Assembly: GCA_002787635.1 (NCBI GenBank)
Contig: PCXK01000007.1
Coordinates: 375,877 to 439,876 of the forward strand
Origin: Alphaproteobacteria bacterium CG11_big_fil_rev_8_21_14_0_20_39_49
GTDB taxonomy: Bacteria > Pseudomonadota > Alphaproteobacteria > Rickettsiales > UBA6187
Length of the DNA stretch: 64,000 nt
Reading direction: 5' to 3'
Shown: positions 16,755 through 26,116 of the stretch, piece by piece
Position numbering within the stretch: the stretch's first letter is position 1
Layout: every line of letters starts with the position of its first letter
Notes under the pieces: model-generated
Databases searched by the model: none
Told to the model about the DNA's origin: nothing
What the model saw: only the letters and a program-made list of their open reading frames with translations
Made by a program: the position numbers and the translations under genes

Positions 16755-19568
16755 TTGAGCCAGAATAACGTTAGAGAAAGTTTAGAAATAAAACCTGTTA
16801 CTATTGAGCATGAAATGCGGGAGTCATATCTTGATTACGCAATGAGTGTTATAGTAAGCCGTGCGATACCTGATGCTTGTGACGGACTAAAACCTGTTCA
16901 CAGGCGTATATTGTTCGCAATGAATGAAAGCGGGTGCGACTATAACAAGCCTTACAGAAAATCAGCCCGTATAGTCGGTGAGGTGATGGGTAAATACCAC
17001 CCGCACGGCGATGCTGCCATTTATCAGTCAATGGTGCGTATGGCTCAGGACTTCTCGTTGAGAGTTCCGCTAATTGACGGTCAGGGTAACTTCGGTTCTA
17101 TGGACGGCGACTCTGCGGCGGCTATGCGTTATACCGAATCCCGTATGGCAAAAGTAGCACACACACTACTTGTAGATATCGATAAAGATACGGTTAATTT
17201 TCAGGATAACTACGACGGCTCGGAAAGAGAGCCGGTTACATTACCCGCACGCTTCCCCAATCTGCTTGTAAACGGGGGAGGGGGTATTGCAGTAGGTATG
17301 GCAACAAATATTCCTCCGCACAATCTTGGCGAGGTCATTGACGGGTGTCTTGCGTATATAGATAATAACGATATCACTGATGAAGAATTAATGCAGATAA
17401 TACCCGGTCCCGACTTCCCTACAGGCGGTATTATACTTGGTCGTTCAGGTTCACGCAATGCCCTGAAAACGGGGCGTGGTTCTATAATTGTACGTGGACG
17501 TGCCGAAATAATCGATCTTTCAAAAGGTAAGCAGGCTATTATCATCTCGGAAGTGCCTTATCAGGTTAACAAGGCTTTGATGCTTGAAAGAATAGGCGAA
17601 CTAGTTCGGGATAAAAAAATAGAAGGCATCTCCGAAATGCGTGACGAGTCCGACAAGCATGGCGTGAGGGTCGTTATCGAAACTAAAAAAGACGCAAACG
17701 CAGATGTAATACTGAATCAGTTATATAGCTATACTCAGCTTCAGACTTCGTTTGGAGTAAATCAACTGGCACTGGATAGAGGTCGCCCTCGTCTGATGAA
17801 TACTAAGGAAGTTTTAGTTGCGTTTACACGCTTCAGGGAAGAGATTATCACTCGTAGGACATCGTTCTTGTTGAATAAAGCCCGTGATAGGGCACATGTG
17901 TTGATAGGCTTGTCAATGGCGGTGGCAAATATTGATGAAGTCATTCGACTTATAAGAAACGCTCCCGACCCTGCTGTTGCAAAACAGCAGCTATTAGAAC
18001 GTGCGTGGTCTGCCGATAATGTTCAGGCATTAATAGACCTTGTGGACGATTTTAATAATAAAATTATTGACGGTAAATGCTATTTCACTGAAGTTCAGGC
18101 AAGAGCTATTTTAGATATGAAACTTGCCCGCTTAACAGGCTTGGAGCAGGAAAAAATTAATGGTGAGCTAACGGAACTTGCCGAGCAAATTAAAGATTAT
18201 CTTGATATATTACGCTCCCGTGACAGGGTCATCGGTATAATGAAGAGTGAATTGAGCGAAATTAAAGAAGAATTCGCAACTCCTCGCAAAACAGATTTCG
18301 AAGATAGCGAGTTTGAAGCTGATATTGAAGACTTGATACCTGTTGAAGATATGGTAGTTACCGTAACTCACGGAGGCTATATAAAAAGAGTTCCTTTATC
18401 TACTTATCGCTCCCAAAAACGTGGCGGAAAAGGGCGTTCGGGAATGAATATGAAGGAAGAAGATGCTACGGTTAACGTATTTGTTACAAATACTCATACG
18501 CCGGTATTATTTTTCAGCACCACCGGCAAAGTTTACAAGCTAAAAGTTTATAAGCTGCCTTTAGGCGGTGCAAACTCTAAAGGACGTGCTTTAGTTAACA
18601 TTTTCCCGATGGAAAAAGACGAGACTATCAACGTGGTCATGCCGATGCCTGATAATGAGGACGATTGGGATAATCTTAGTATTATGTTTGCAACAAATCG
18701 TGGAACTGTAAGAAGAAATGATTTGTCAGATTTCAAGCGTGTTCAGGCAAACGGAAAAATAGCCATGAAACTTGAAGATGATGACAGGCTGATAAGTGTT
18801 AAGACGTGCGATGAAAATCAGCATGTTCTTTTGGCAACTGCAAACGGTAAGTGTATCCGTTTCCCTGCTACGGCGGTGCGTGAGTTCAAAAGCCGTGCAT
18901 CGGCAGGAGTACGAGGCATAAGAATGGAAAAAGGCAATGAAGTCGTATCCATGGATATACTGGACGGAACCGAATGTAATGACATTAATATCCGCTCGGA
19001 ATATCTTAAAATTCCTGCACAAACTCGTTCGGAGCTTAGTGCCTTGATAGTTGAAAAGGAATATTACCATGATGATGAGGCAAAACTTGCTGAAATTAAT
19101 GATTCGATGATAAAAATCCTTGACGGGATAGAAAGTGAGCTTGACCATGATACTATTAAACTATGGGCGAAACATGAGCAATTCATAATAACGGTTACGG
19201 AAAACGGTTACGGAAAGCGTAGTTCGGCTTATGAATATCGTGTAACTAACCGTGGTGGAAGCGGCATTGTAAATATTATCACTTCAGAGCGTAACGGCAA
19301 GGTGGCTGCCAGCTTCCATATAGAAGATAATGACCAGCTATTATTAATCACGGAAGGCGGACAGTTAATCCGCTGCCCTGTTCATGATATCAGGATTGCA
19401 GGACGTAATACGCAAGGTGTTACTATCTTTAAAACGTCAAAGGGGCAGAAGGTAACTTCCGTTGCCAGAATTGCAATTGAAGAAGAAAAAGAAGATGTAG
19501 AATCTATCTTAATTGAAGAAACGGATTCTAACGATGAAGTTGAAATACAAGATAATAACGAGGATTAA
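16755..19568 (+). CDS. gyrA: DNA gyrase subunit A
   Basis: Cuts and rejoins DNA in the A2B2 gyrase that adds negative supercoils. 937 residues. The catalytic tyrosine is Tyr126 (AAAMRYTES). In the quinolone-resistance region YHPHGDAAIYQ, the positions equal to E. coli Ser83 and Asp87 are Ala87 and Gln91. The C-terminal domain has six beta-pinwheel blades with the GyrA box QKRGGKG near residue 555, and ends in an acidic tail. The start is TTG at 16755, with AGAGG about 9 nt upstream; the next Met codons would remove conserved residues. coaD follows after 9 nt. Confidence 0.98.
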   Translation: MSQNNVRESLEIKPVTIEHEMRESYLDYAMSVIVSRAIPDACDGLKPVHRRILFAMNESGCDYNKPYRKSARIVGEVMGKYHPHGDAAIYQSMVRMAQDFSLRVPLIDGQGNFGSMDGDSAAAMRYTESRMAKVAHTLLVDIDKDTVNFQDNYDGSEREPVTLPARFPNLLVNGGGGIAVGMATNIPPHNLGEVIDGCLAYIDNNDITDEELMQIIPGPDFPTGGIILGRSGSRNALKTGRGSIIVRGRAEIIDLSKGKQAIIISEVPYQVNKALMLERIGELVRDKKIEGISEMRDESDKHGVRVVIETKKDANADVILNQLYSYTQLQTSFGVNQLALDRGRPRLMNTKEVLVAFTRFREEIITRRTSFLLNKARDRAHVLIGLSMAVANIDEVIRLIRNAPDPAVAKQQLLERAWSADNVQALIDLVDDFNNKIIDGKCYFTEVQARAILDMKLARLTGLEQEKINGELTELAEQIKDYLDILRSRDRVIGIMKSELSEIKEEFATPRKTDFEDSEFEADIEDLIPVEDMVVTVTHGGYIKRVPLSTYRSQKRGGKGRSGMNMKEEDATVNVFVTNTHTPVLFFSTTGKVYKLKVYKLPLGGANSKGRALVNIFPMEKDETINVVMPMPDNEDDWDNLSIMFATNRGTVRRNDLSDFKRVQANGKIAMKLEDDDRLISVKTCDENQHVLLATANGKCIRFPATAVREFKSRASAGVRGIRMEKGNEVVSMDILDGTECNDINIRSEYLKIPAQTRSELSALIVEKEYYHDDEAKLAEINDSMIKILDGIESELDHDTIKLWAKHEQFIITVTENGYGKRSSAYEYRVTNRGGSGIVNIITSERNGKVAASFHIEDNDQLLLITEGGQLIRCPVHDIRIAGRNTQGVTIFKTSKGQKVTSVARIAIEEEKEDVESILIEETDSNDEVEIQDNNED

Positions 19569-19577
19569 GCCTTCCAA

Positions 19578-20066
19578 ATGCCTAACAGAACAGCGGTATA
19601 TCCCGGCACTTTCGACCCGATAACATTAGGTCACAAAGATATAATTAAACGTGCGGTTAAAATTGTCGATAAGCTTATTATCGCAGTTGCGGTCGATACG
19701 GCTAAAACCCCGATTTTCTCTTTGGATGAAAGGGTGGAAATGGTAAAAGCTGACGTAGCCGATATTAGTTCGAATATTGAAGTTGTCGGCTTCGAAGGAT
19801 TGCTTGTTAACTTTGCACGGGATAATGGGGCAGGGATTATCATAAGGGGACTAAGAGCGGTTTCAGACTTTGAATATGAGTTCCAGATGTCCGGCATGAA
19901 CTCTAAAATGAACCCCGATATCCAGACCGTATTCCTGCCTGCATCGGAATCAACCCACTTCATAGCCTCAAGGTTTGTAAAAGAAATCGTCAGGCTTGGC
20001 GGAGATGTTGACGAGTTGGTGTCCGAGAATGTAAAAAATAATTTAACTAACTATTATAATACGTAA
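19578..20066 (+). CDS. coaD: Phosphopantetheine adenylyltransferase
   Basis: Makes dephospho-CoA from 4'-phosphopantetheine and ATP, the fourth step of CoA synthesis. 162 residues, normal length. The nucleotidyltransferase motif YPGTFDPITLGHKDII includes the TxGH site (His18). The second motif is ESTHFIASRFVKEI, here with SxFIASR in place of the usual ISSSxVRE. It lies 9 nt after gyrA and so is probably cotranscribed. A GAGG near the end of gyrA may serve as the ribosome site. Confidence 0.97.
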   Translation: MPNRTAVYPGTFDPITLGHKDIIKRAVKIVDKLIIAVAVDTAKTPIFSLDERVEMVKADVADISSNIEVVGFEGLLVNFARDNGAGIIIRGLRAVSDFEYEFQMSGMNSKMNPDIQTVFLPASESTHFIASRFVKEIVRLGGDVDELVSENVKNNLTNYYNT

Positions 20067-20082
20067 TAAAAGTCGCATGGTT

Positions 20083-20105
20083 TTCTTTTAACTAGAAAAT
20101 ACTAT
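20083..20105 (+). repeat. Half-site related to the 29.4-kb palindrome
   Basis: TTTTCTTTTAACTAGAAAAT followed by ACTATAG is nearly the same as the right end of the palindrome at 29366-29526 (TTTTCTCTTCATTAGAAAAT followed by ACTATAA). The matching left end is not found here, so this is a solitary or eroded end. Confidence 0.55.
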
Positions 20106-20108
20106 AGA

Positions 20109-20300
20109 AACCTCTGCAAAAGGTTGCAAAGTTCAAATTTGAGTTCTTTTTATTCCCTCTCTCGCTGGAAGGGGAGGGGGGGGTATACGTGCGTGTATAA
20201 CAAGCACTTGCGAGTTTCTTACCCCTCACAAAAACACTTTCGTGTTTTTAACTCTCCCTCAAGGGGAGAGTAGTTTTTTTGACTTTTGCAGTATCCTCTT
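20109..20300. repeat. Complex palindromic region between convergent genes
   Basis: Contains several hairpins in a row: a CCCTCTCTCG.../GGGGAGGG stem near 20155-20180, AAAACACTTTCGTGTTTT at 20231-20248, and CTCTCCC/GGGAGAG at 20252-20270. The outer parts CTGCAAAAGGTTGCAAA and GACTTTTGCAG are roughly inverted. It is probably another repeat family, placed between coaD and the convergent unknown gene. Confidence 0.6.
20252..20280 (+). terminator. Rho-independent terminator after gyrA-coaD
   Basis: A 7-bp GC-rich stem CTCTCCC/GGGAGAG with a short loop is followed by TAGTTTTTTT. It lies about 190 nt after the coaD stop, on the correct strand, and is the only strong plus-strand terminator in this gap. 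Confidence 0.65.
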
Positions 20301-20325
20301 GCGACTTACGTAGAGGTCTTGCATC

Positions 20326-21108
20326 TTACAAACCTTGTTGTGAGCCTGCGGAGCGTTTTTGATTTTGATAGTCATCTGCCCATTTCTTTTTTGAATCACC
20401 ATCTTTATAGTTAGCTAAATCCTTTCTAACGGCATTATCTATAATCTCTTCTACCAAAGGCGGCGACCAGTGATTAACGTCACGAGCTATAGTTCTATAT
20501 GTAACCGTCTGATCTTGAGTGTCAATTGTTTTAGAGAGTGCCTGTATTACCCTATATTCACTTCCTAGATATAAGACATCCGTTAATTCTCTAGCATCTT
20601 TCATCTGAGATCTGACCGAGTCCTGTTTTTCCGAAAGTGAGCTTTTTAAAGAATCTGCACTAGCACCTGAATCTCGGATTATGTCCAATATAGGCGTGTT
20701 CTCATCTATCCCTTTGCTTTGTAAAGAGCTTCTTCTTCTATTTAATGCCTCGTAAGCATTGGATATCATTATTTGATCTTTTGACATAACTCCGTCCCTA
20801 TCTCCTTGAAAATCAAGATAGCCGAGCTTGGGTTCATCGCCTGAAAAATCATCTTTCAATTTGTTGATTAAAGTATCACATTCTTCACCTTGTTCTTTGA
20901 AACGTGATGACATTCTATCATTCTTCTGAAATTGCCCGAAATTTTTTCCATAAGCCCTTGCAAGCTCATTGTTACTAATCCTTCTTGAATCCAAAAACTC
21001 CATAAAGTAATCGGGATCTAAATTTTTGTTTTCAAGAACTGTTTTTAACGGAGTCGCTCCATTTCGTCTTAGTTCCGAATCACGCATTTGTAAAATCATT
21101 ATATCCAT
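20326..21108 (-). CDS. Uncharacterised 260-residue helical protein
   Basis: I do not recognise a family. It is a soluble, highly charged and mainly helical protein without signal peptide or membrane segments. Ser/Lys/Asp-rich stretches (residues 125-170: SLQSKGIDENTPI... SLSEKQDSVRSQMKD) suggest coiled-coil character. The C-terminal 30 residues are polar and probably disordered. The ATG at 21108 has a good AAGGAAG site. It lies 18 nt after dapE on the same strand, so it may be expressed from the dapD-dapE operon. It could be a lineage-specific or secreted protein; there is no direct evidence for either. Confidence 0.72.
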   Translation of the reverse strand: MDIMILQMRDSELRRNGATPLKTVLENKNLDPDYFMEFLDSRRISNNELARAYGKNFGQFQKNDRMSSRFKEQGEECDTLINKLKDDFSGDEPKLGYLDFQGDRDGVMSKDQIMISNAYEALNRRRSSLQSKGIDENTPILDIIRDSGASADSLKSSLSEKQDSVRSQMKDARELTDVLYLGSEYRVIQALSKTIDTQDQTVTYRTIARDVNHWSPPLVEEIIDNAVRKDLANYKDGDSKKKWADDYQNQKRSAGSQQGL

Positions 21109-21126
21109 AATAAACTTCCTTATAAT

Positions 21127-22272
21127 TTAATAACTTTCTAAAAATTTGAGATAAACATCTTTTAACTTATAAATATCATCTACTGCAATACACTCATCAA
21201 CCTTATGAGCCGTTTTATTCATAAGACCGAATTCAACAACCGAGCAATAATCCTTAATAAAACGTGCGTCCGAAGTTCCTCCGGTGGTACTAAGTTCGGG
21301 CTTCATTCCGGTAACTTCCTCAACGGCTTTGGCTAAAGCGTCACTTAAATCACCCGGCTGCGTTAAAAAAGCCTCTCCTGAAACTCTCGATTCCAGTTTA
21401 TATTTTGCGTCACCTTCCTTGCATAATGAATCGCAAACACCCTCAACCCACTTAACCAGCTTGTCGGAAGTGTGTTCATCATTAAAACGGATATTAAATT
21501 TAGCTTTTGCCATCGCGGGAATAACATTTGTCGCATCATTGGCAACATCAATAGTAGTGACCTCAAGATTTGACGGCTGGAAAAATTCCGTTCCTGCGTC
21601 TAACACGCTTTCATTCAAAGCGTGGAGAATACCGATTATTTTTGTAACAGGATTATCGGCTAGATGAGGGTATGCGACATGTCCCTGTTTGCCCCAAAGC
21701 GAAAGGGTAAACCCAACCGAACCACGACGACCTATTTTTATCATCTCCCCAAGTTTTTCAGGATTGGTAGGCTCACCAACGATGCAGTAATCTATTTTCT
21801 CGCCTTGTTTTTCTAATTGTTGAAGCATTTTTTTAGTGCCGTTTACGGCAATTCCTTCTTCATCACCTGTAATTAGCAGGCTAATGGATATTTTAGGATT
21901 GTTATTCTTCAGATATTCGGAAACAGCAGCTACAAAACATGCTATAGCACATTTCATATCTACCGTACCACGACCATATAAAATACCGTCACGTATTTCA
22001 GGTTTAAACGGATCGGATGTCCAGTCATCACGATTGCCCGGAGGCACAACATCAGTATGACCGGCAAAACAAACATTAGGGGCGATATCCCCCAAGCGTG
22101 CGTAGAGGTTGTCGGTATCTTCAAAGCCCTCTTGTGAAAACGGCATACGCCTGCATTGAAAACCAAGACCTTCCAAGGCTTCCTGAAGCACGTCTAAAGC
22201 TCCCGCATCAACAGGGGTAATACTCGGACATTCGATTAATTTATTTGACAGTTCTAAAGCATCTATAGTCAT
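21127..22272 (-). CDS. dapE: Succinyl-diaminopimelate desuccinylase
   Basis: Removes succinate from N-succinyl-LL-2,6-diaminopimelate, leading to mDAP for peptidoglycan and lysine. 381 residues of the M20 metallopeptidase family. Zinc-site motifs are AGHTDVVPPG (His and Asp), GRGTVDMKC and ITGDEEG (the Glu-Glu pair). GGTSDARF and NKTAHKVDE supply the later ligands. It begins 3 nt after the dapD stop and forms an operon with it. The presence of the pathway implies that the cell makes its own peptidoglycan precursor. Confidence 0.97.
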   Translation of the reverse strand: MTIDALELSNKLIECPSITPVDAGALDVLQEALEGLGFQCRRMPFSQEGFEDTDNLYARLGDIAPNVCFAGHTDVVPPGNRDDWTSDPFKPEIRDGILYGRGTVDMKCAIACFVAAVSEYLKNNNPKISISLLITGDEEGIAVNGTKKMLQQLEKQGEKIDYCIVGEPTNPEKLGEMIKIGRRGSVGFTLSLWGKQGHVAYPHLADNPVTKIIGILHALNESVLDAGTEFFQPSNLEVTTIDVANDATNVIPAMAKAKFNIRFNDEHTSDKLVKWVEGVCDSLCKEGDAKYKLESRVSGEAFLTQPGDLSDALAKAVEEVTGMKPELSTTGGTSDARFIKDYCSVVEFGLMNKTAHKVDECIAVDDIYKLKDVYLKFLESY

Positions 22273-22275
22273 GGC

Positions 22276-23133
22276 TTATGCCGCATCTGAACGCAATAGC
22301 TCGTTGATAGAAGTTTTAGAACGTGTTTTTTCATCAACACGTTTAACTATAACGGCAGCATATAACGAAGGTTTCAAAGAGCCGTCATCACGCTCTGTAC
22401 CCGGTATATTACCCGGAACAACGACCGAATATGCCGGAACTCTGCCTTGAAAAACCTCTCCCGTATCACGGTCAACTATCTTTGTAGAAGCACCTATATA
22501 AACTCCCATAGATATAACCGAGCCTTCCTCAACAATAACGCCTTCGGCTATCTCGCTTCTTGCACCGATAAAGCAGTTATCCTCAATAATCACAGGATTA
22601 GCCTGCAACGGCTCTAAAACACCGCCTATTCCCGCACCACCTGATATATGGCAGTTCTTGCCTATCTGCGCACAGCTTCCCACTGTTGCCCAAGTATCAA
22701 CCATTGTGCCTTTGTCAATATAAGCACCAAGGTTAACAAAGCTTGGCATAAGAACAACATCGGGTGCTACATACGAGGCGTGTCTTACAAAACACCCCGG
22801 CACTGCACGGAAGCCCGCTGTTTTAAAATCATCTTCACTCCAGCCGGTAAATTTTGAAGGAACTTTATCATACCAGTTACATTTTTCATCAGCTAAAGAA
22901 GGACCGCCTTCCATCAATTGCATACCGTTTAGGCGGAATGAAAGTAATATAGCCTTTTTCACCCACTGGTTAACCGTCCATTTATTGCCGTTTTTTTCGG
23001 CAACACGTATTTTTCCCGCATCAAGATTGTTTAATGTTATTGCCACGGCATCTCTAATTTCACCGGTAGTAGTCGTGGAAACTTTGCTCTTGTTTTCCCA
23101 AGCGTTTTCAATAATATTCTGTGTACTTTGCAT
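22276..23133 (-). CDS. dapD: Tetrahydrodipicolinate N-succinyltransferase
   Basis: Transfers succinyl from succinyl-CoA to tetrahydrodipicolinate, the step that commits the pathway to the succinylase branch. 285 residues. An N-terminal helical domain is followed by a left-handed beta-helix of hexapeptide repeats ([20 protein letters not shown], then [15 protein letters not shown]), as in trimeric acyltransferases. A strong AGGAG precedes the ATG. It is the first gene of the dapD-dapE unit, and its promoter lies in the AT-rich gap before the divergent zinc-ribbon gene. Confidence 0.98.
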   Translation of the reverse strand: MQSTQNIIENAWENKSKVSTTTTGEIRDAVAITLNNLDAGKIRVAEKNGNKWTVNQWVKKAILLSFRLNGMQLMEGGPSLADEKCNWYDKVPSKFTGWSEDDFKTAGFRAVPGCFVRHASYVAPDVVLMPSFVNLGAYIDKGTMVDTWATVGSCAQIGKNCHISGGAGIGGVLEPLQANPVIIEDNCFIGARSEIAEGVIVEEGSVISMGVYIGASTKIVDRDTGEVFQGRVPAYSVVVPGNIPGTERDDGSLKPSLYAAVIVKRVDEKTRSKTSINELLRSDAA

Positions 23134-23304
23134 AACTACTCCTGATGTTTAGTTTTTAATTTGCTGTAATATAGTGAATAATATCAGTATGTCTAGTGCA
23201 GCTTATAAAATTACCCACGGATATTAAAAAAAAGTTGCTTTTTACAGGTAATAAACCTAAAAATATAACTCAAAGTTGAACCAATATACAGATGTAACAA
23301 ATAT

Positions 23305-23961
23305 ATGATTGTAGGTTGCCCTAATTGTTCCGCACGTTTTATTGTAAAAGCTCAGGCCATAGGAGAAAACGGTCGTAAAGTAAAGTGTGCCAGATGCAAG
23401 CATACATGGTTTCAAAAGCCTGATCTGGAAGTGTTGGAAGCGGCAAAGCAATCTAATGCGGTTGAAGAACCTGAGGAAGTAGAGCCGGTTCCCAATGGTG
23501 CGAACGTACCTGCCGTAGCAAAGAAAAGAGTAAGTTTCGCTTTAAAGCTTGCCGCCATGGTATCGTTTATATTTTTTGTGCTAACCATGAGTATTGTCAA
23601 TGCAAACAATATTCTTCCGAGTATGGCGGGTTATTACTCGTTGTTCGGTATATACGATACAACGGATATAGCATTATATGATATCAAAGTGGAAAAAGTT
23701 GAATCTGGTAATTATAGCGATGTGGTTATAAGCGGAAAGATTGTTAATGAATCCGAACAGCAAAAAAAGCTTCCGGCTTTGCGTATGACCATATTTAGCG
23801 ATGCCGGTGAAAAATTAAAGACCGTAACTTTAGAACCTCAAGGCAGCTTAATGGCTCCCGGTGAAAAAATAGATTTTACAGATACAATTCCAAGAATGCC
23901 CGATAGTGCTTCTAAGGTTGTGATGGATCTGGGAAACGGTCTTGATTTAGCATCAAGGTAG
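23305..23961 (+). CDS. MJ0042-type zinc-ribbon and DUF3426 membrane protein
   Basis: A 218-residue protein with an N-terminal zinc ribbon: CPNC at 5-8 and CARC at 28-31 (the MJ0042 finger). A single membrane segment spans about 74-96 (LAAMVSFIFFVLTMSIV), and a periplasmic domain with the DUF3426 pattern follows (YDIKVEKVE... VVISGKIVNESEQQK..PALRMTIF). It is common in Alphaproteobacteria, often near ftsE/ftsX, but those are not here. Its role is unknown. Its 3' end overlaps the convergent TlpA-like gene by 50 bp. Confidence 0.88.
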   Translation: MIVGCPNCSARFIVKAQAIGENGRKVKCARCKHTWFQKPDLEVLEAAKQSNAVEEPEEVEPVPNGANVPAVAKKRVSFALKLAAMVSFIFFVLTMSIVNANNILPSMAGYYSLFGIYDTTDIALYDIKVEKVESGNYSDVVISGKIVNESEQQKKLPALRMTIFSDAGEKLKTVTLEPQGSLMAPGEKIDFTDTIPRMPDSASKVVMDLGNGLDLASR

Positions 23962-24547
23962 AGCTTTTCAGTTCTGCAAACAAATTCAATACATCTCCTG
24001 CCCTCCAGTTAGGTTTCATATATCCGACCGCATTTCCCGATTCATTAACTAATATATAAGTCGGAACGCCGTGAACACCTAATTTAGCATATAATTCTCT
24101 GTCACCTGTAATAAAAGGCTCCGTTTTCTTAATGCCTTGGTAAAATTTATTGATACTTTCGGGTGATTCGATATTTTTAGTAAGGGGTACTATTACATAT
24201 CCTAACTGCTCAATGGATTTTGCTAATCGGGACATTGCGGGAATCTCGTCTTTACAGTACCCGCACCAAGGAGCCCAGAAAGCCAATATTATATTGTTTC
24301 CTTTTAAATTTCCAAAGCTATATCGCTTGCCGTCCAATGATTCGAAAACGTTTTGTGAGATATCAACCGGATTTTTATAAAAAACTATCTGGTGCTTACG
24401 CATCAACAGGCTTGGACCTGTATAAAATTTGAATATCTGGATAAATATCAAAAAGGTAAATACGAATATCATCACCCTCTTGAGCATACTCGGAGGGGGT
24501 GACTCACTTTTTTTCTTTTTTTCTAATTTTATAACTTTATCAGACAT
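23912..24547 (-). CDS. TlpA/DsbE-like membrane-anchored thioredoxin
   Basis: A 211-residue protein with a Lys-rich cytoplasmic tail, one membrane anchor (about 22-43) and a periplasmic thioredoxin domain. The active site is WAPWCGYCKDE (Cys95/Cys98), with the cis-Pro in GVHGVPTYIL. It resembles the TlpA/ResA/DsbE group that keeps periplasmic cysteines reduced, for instance for cytochrome assembly. No cytochrome maturation genes are adjacent. It starts 11 nt after rmuC and has an AGAGGA site. The last 17 codons overlap the convergent zinc-ribbon gene. Confidence 0.92.
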   Translation of the reverse strand: MSDKVIKLEKKKKSESPPPSMLKRVMIFVFTFLIFIQIFKFYTGPSLLMRKHQIVFYKNPVDISQNVFESLDGKRYSFGNLKGNNIILAFWAPWCGYCKDEIPAMSRLAKSIEQLGYVIVPLTKNIESPESINKFYQGIKKTEPFITGDRELYAKLGVHGVPTYILVNESGNAVGYMKPNWRAGDVLNLFAELKSSTLMLNQDRFPDPSQP

Positions 24548-24558
24548 TTTTCCTCTAA

Positions 24559-26034
24559 TTATTTAACAACTTCTAAACTTTTAACTTCTCCCTCATACTC
24601 ATTATTTTCCTCGCTATAATCTCCGTCAATAGATTTATAATCAATAGCGGTTATTTTATACTGGGATAGAGGAGGGATACCCTTTAATTTAGGCACATCT
24701 ACACCAAGCTTACATATTTTGTTGGCTTTTGACATGAAAGACCTGTTAAAAGAACCTGAAAACCTGTCATAATTGTCGATAGCACTTTTTAGCCCTTTGC
24801 CGAGTTTATTAGCATGTTCGTTTAGTGTGGCGACATTGCTAAGCAGGTCTTTAACCTGATTTATGATTATCTTTGCATTTTCTTCCTGCCTTGCACCGGA
24901 AATTATCATAGAGGCACGCAGTAACTCGTTTAGCAGTCCTGTAGGTCCTACCGGACATATTCCCTGACTCCACGCTTTTTCAATAAATTGAGGGTCTGCT
25001 TTACGTAATTTTTCCAATGCGGTTTCAGTGGGTAAAAACATGTAAACTCTGGCAAGGGACTTGCCTGCCTCATCTTCAATCGCTTTGGAATATTCCTTAC
25101 TTGCCAATCCTTTTAGATTTTCGTTCATTGAACGTTTTAGCCCTGCATATATTTCTTTTTCTTTAGATGCGTCTATATTTTCCTCACCTAATTCGGCAAA
25201 GAATTTTGATGCCTTGCTATCAATTACCATAACATTATTATCCGGCAAAAACACTACCGCATCAGGACGCAATCCTCTGCCCTCCGAAGAGCTTACACTA
25301 TACTGCATGTGATAATCCTGCCCTTTTATAAGGCTTGAATTCCTGAATATATTTTCAAGCGTTATCTCGCCCAGACTTCCCGCACCCGATGGAGAAAGTA
25401 AAGCCCTATGTACTACTTCTGATTTTTTAACGCCTTCTTGCAAACTATTAACAGATTCAACAAGATATTTATGTTGTTCCTGTAAATTTTCAGTTGTTTG
25501 TTTTATTAGTTTTTCATTTTCTTTTTTAGCGTTTTCAGCTTCCCTTTTATGGTCGTCAAGGAGTTTACTTGATATCTTATTAGCCACTTCCAGCGTTGAG
25601 GATTGAAGGTTTCTTGTATGTTCTTCCTTCATTTTCTCCCAGTTTTTCATTTCGTCCTCAATGCCCTTAATCCGCTGTAATGCCAGCTCCTGCTTACGCA
25701 TATATTCGTTCTTAGCTTCAATTGCCGCTTCTTTTTCACGAGCGGCTTTTTCCAGATTTGCTTTAGTGTTTGACAATTCTTCGCTTAATGACTGCATTCT
25801 TGTTTCGGCTTCTGTTTTGGCTATCAACAACTTATTATGCTCGGCTTCAAGCTTGCTGTTTTTTTCCTTAAGTTCGTTAATGTCCTGAGAAGCTATGGCA
25901 TGATTTATTTTTAACTCTTCAAACTTATTTACAATAAGTTTATTGCGGCTTGAAGATAAGAGGTAAAAATAAAGAAGTGCTAAAGAAGTGATAAAAAATA
26001 TAGCTACAAATGAGCTTAGAATAATTACTGTCAT
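24559..26034 (-). CDS. rmuC: DNA recombination protein RmuC
   Basis: A 491-residue protein that limits recombination between inverted or short repeats; the family carries a nuclease-like fold. It has an N-terminal membrane anchor (residues 4-27), a long coiled coil (about 35-205), then the RmuC domain with RPDAVVFLPDNNVMVIDSKA, which provides the Asp and D-x-K of a PD-(D/E)xK centre. VYMFLPTETA and QGICPVGPTGLL are family motifs. The C-terminus is acidic. It lies upstream of the TlpA-like gene in one unit and is divergent from glmU. Its role in inverted-repeat stability is of interest in a genome with so many palindromes. Confidence 0.95.
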   Translation of the reverse strand: MTVIILSSFVAIFFITSLALLYFYLLSSSRNKLIVNKFEELKINHAIASQDINELKEKNSKLEAEHNKLLIAKTEAETRMQSLSEELSNTKANLEKAAREKEAAIEAKNEYMRKQELALQRIKGIEDEMKNWEKMKEEHTRNLQSSTLEVANKISSKLLDDHKREAENAKKENEKLIKQTTENLQEQHKYLVESVNSLQEGVKKSEVVHRALLSPSGAGSLGEITLENIFRNSSLIKGQDYHMQYSVSSSEGRGLRPDAVVFLPDNNVMVIDSKASKFFAELGEENIDASKEKEIYAGLKRSMNENLKGLASKEYSKAIEDEAGKSLARVYMFLPTETALEKLRKADPQFIEKAWSQGICPVGPTGLLNELLRASMIISGARQEENAKIIINQVKDLLSNVATLNEHANKLGKGLKSAIDNYDRFSGSFNRSFMSKANKICKLGVDVPKLKGIPPLSQYKITAIDYKSIDGDYSEENNEYEGEVKSLEVVK

Positions 26035-26116
26035 ATATTAAAATCCCTCTGGCAATGTTCGGTATTATGGTATAAGTTACCTTAAAAAAATATAAATTGA
26101 AACAGGGAATGTCAAA

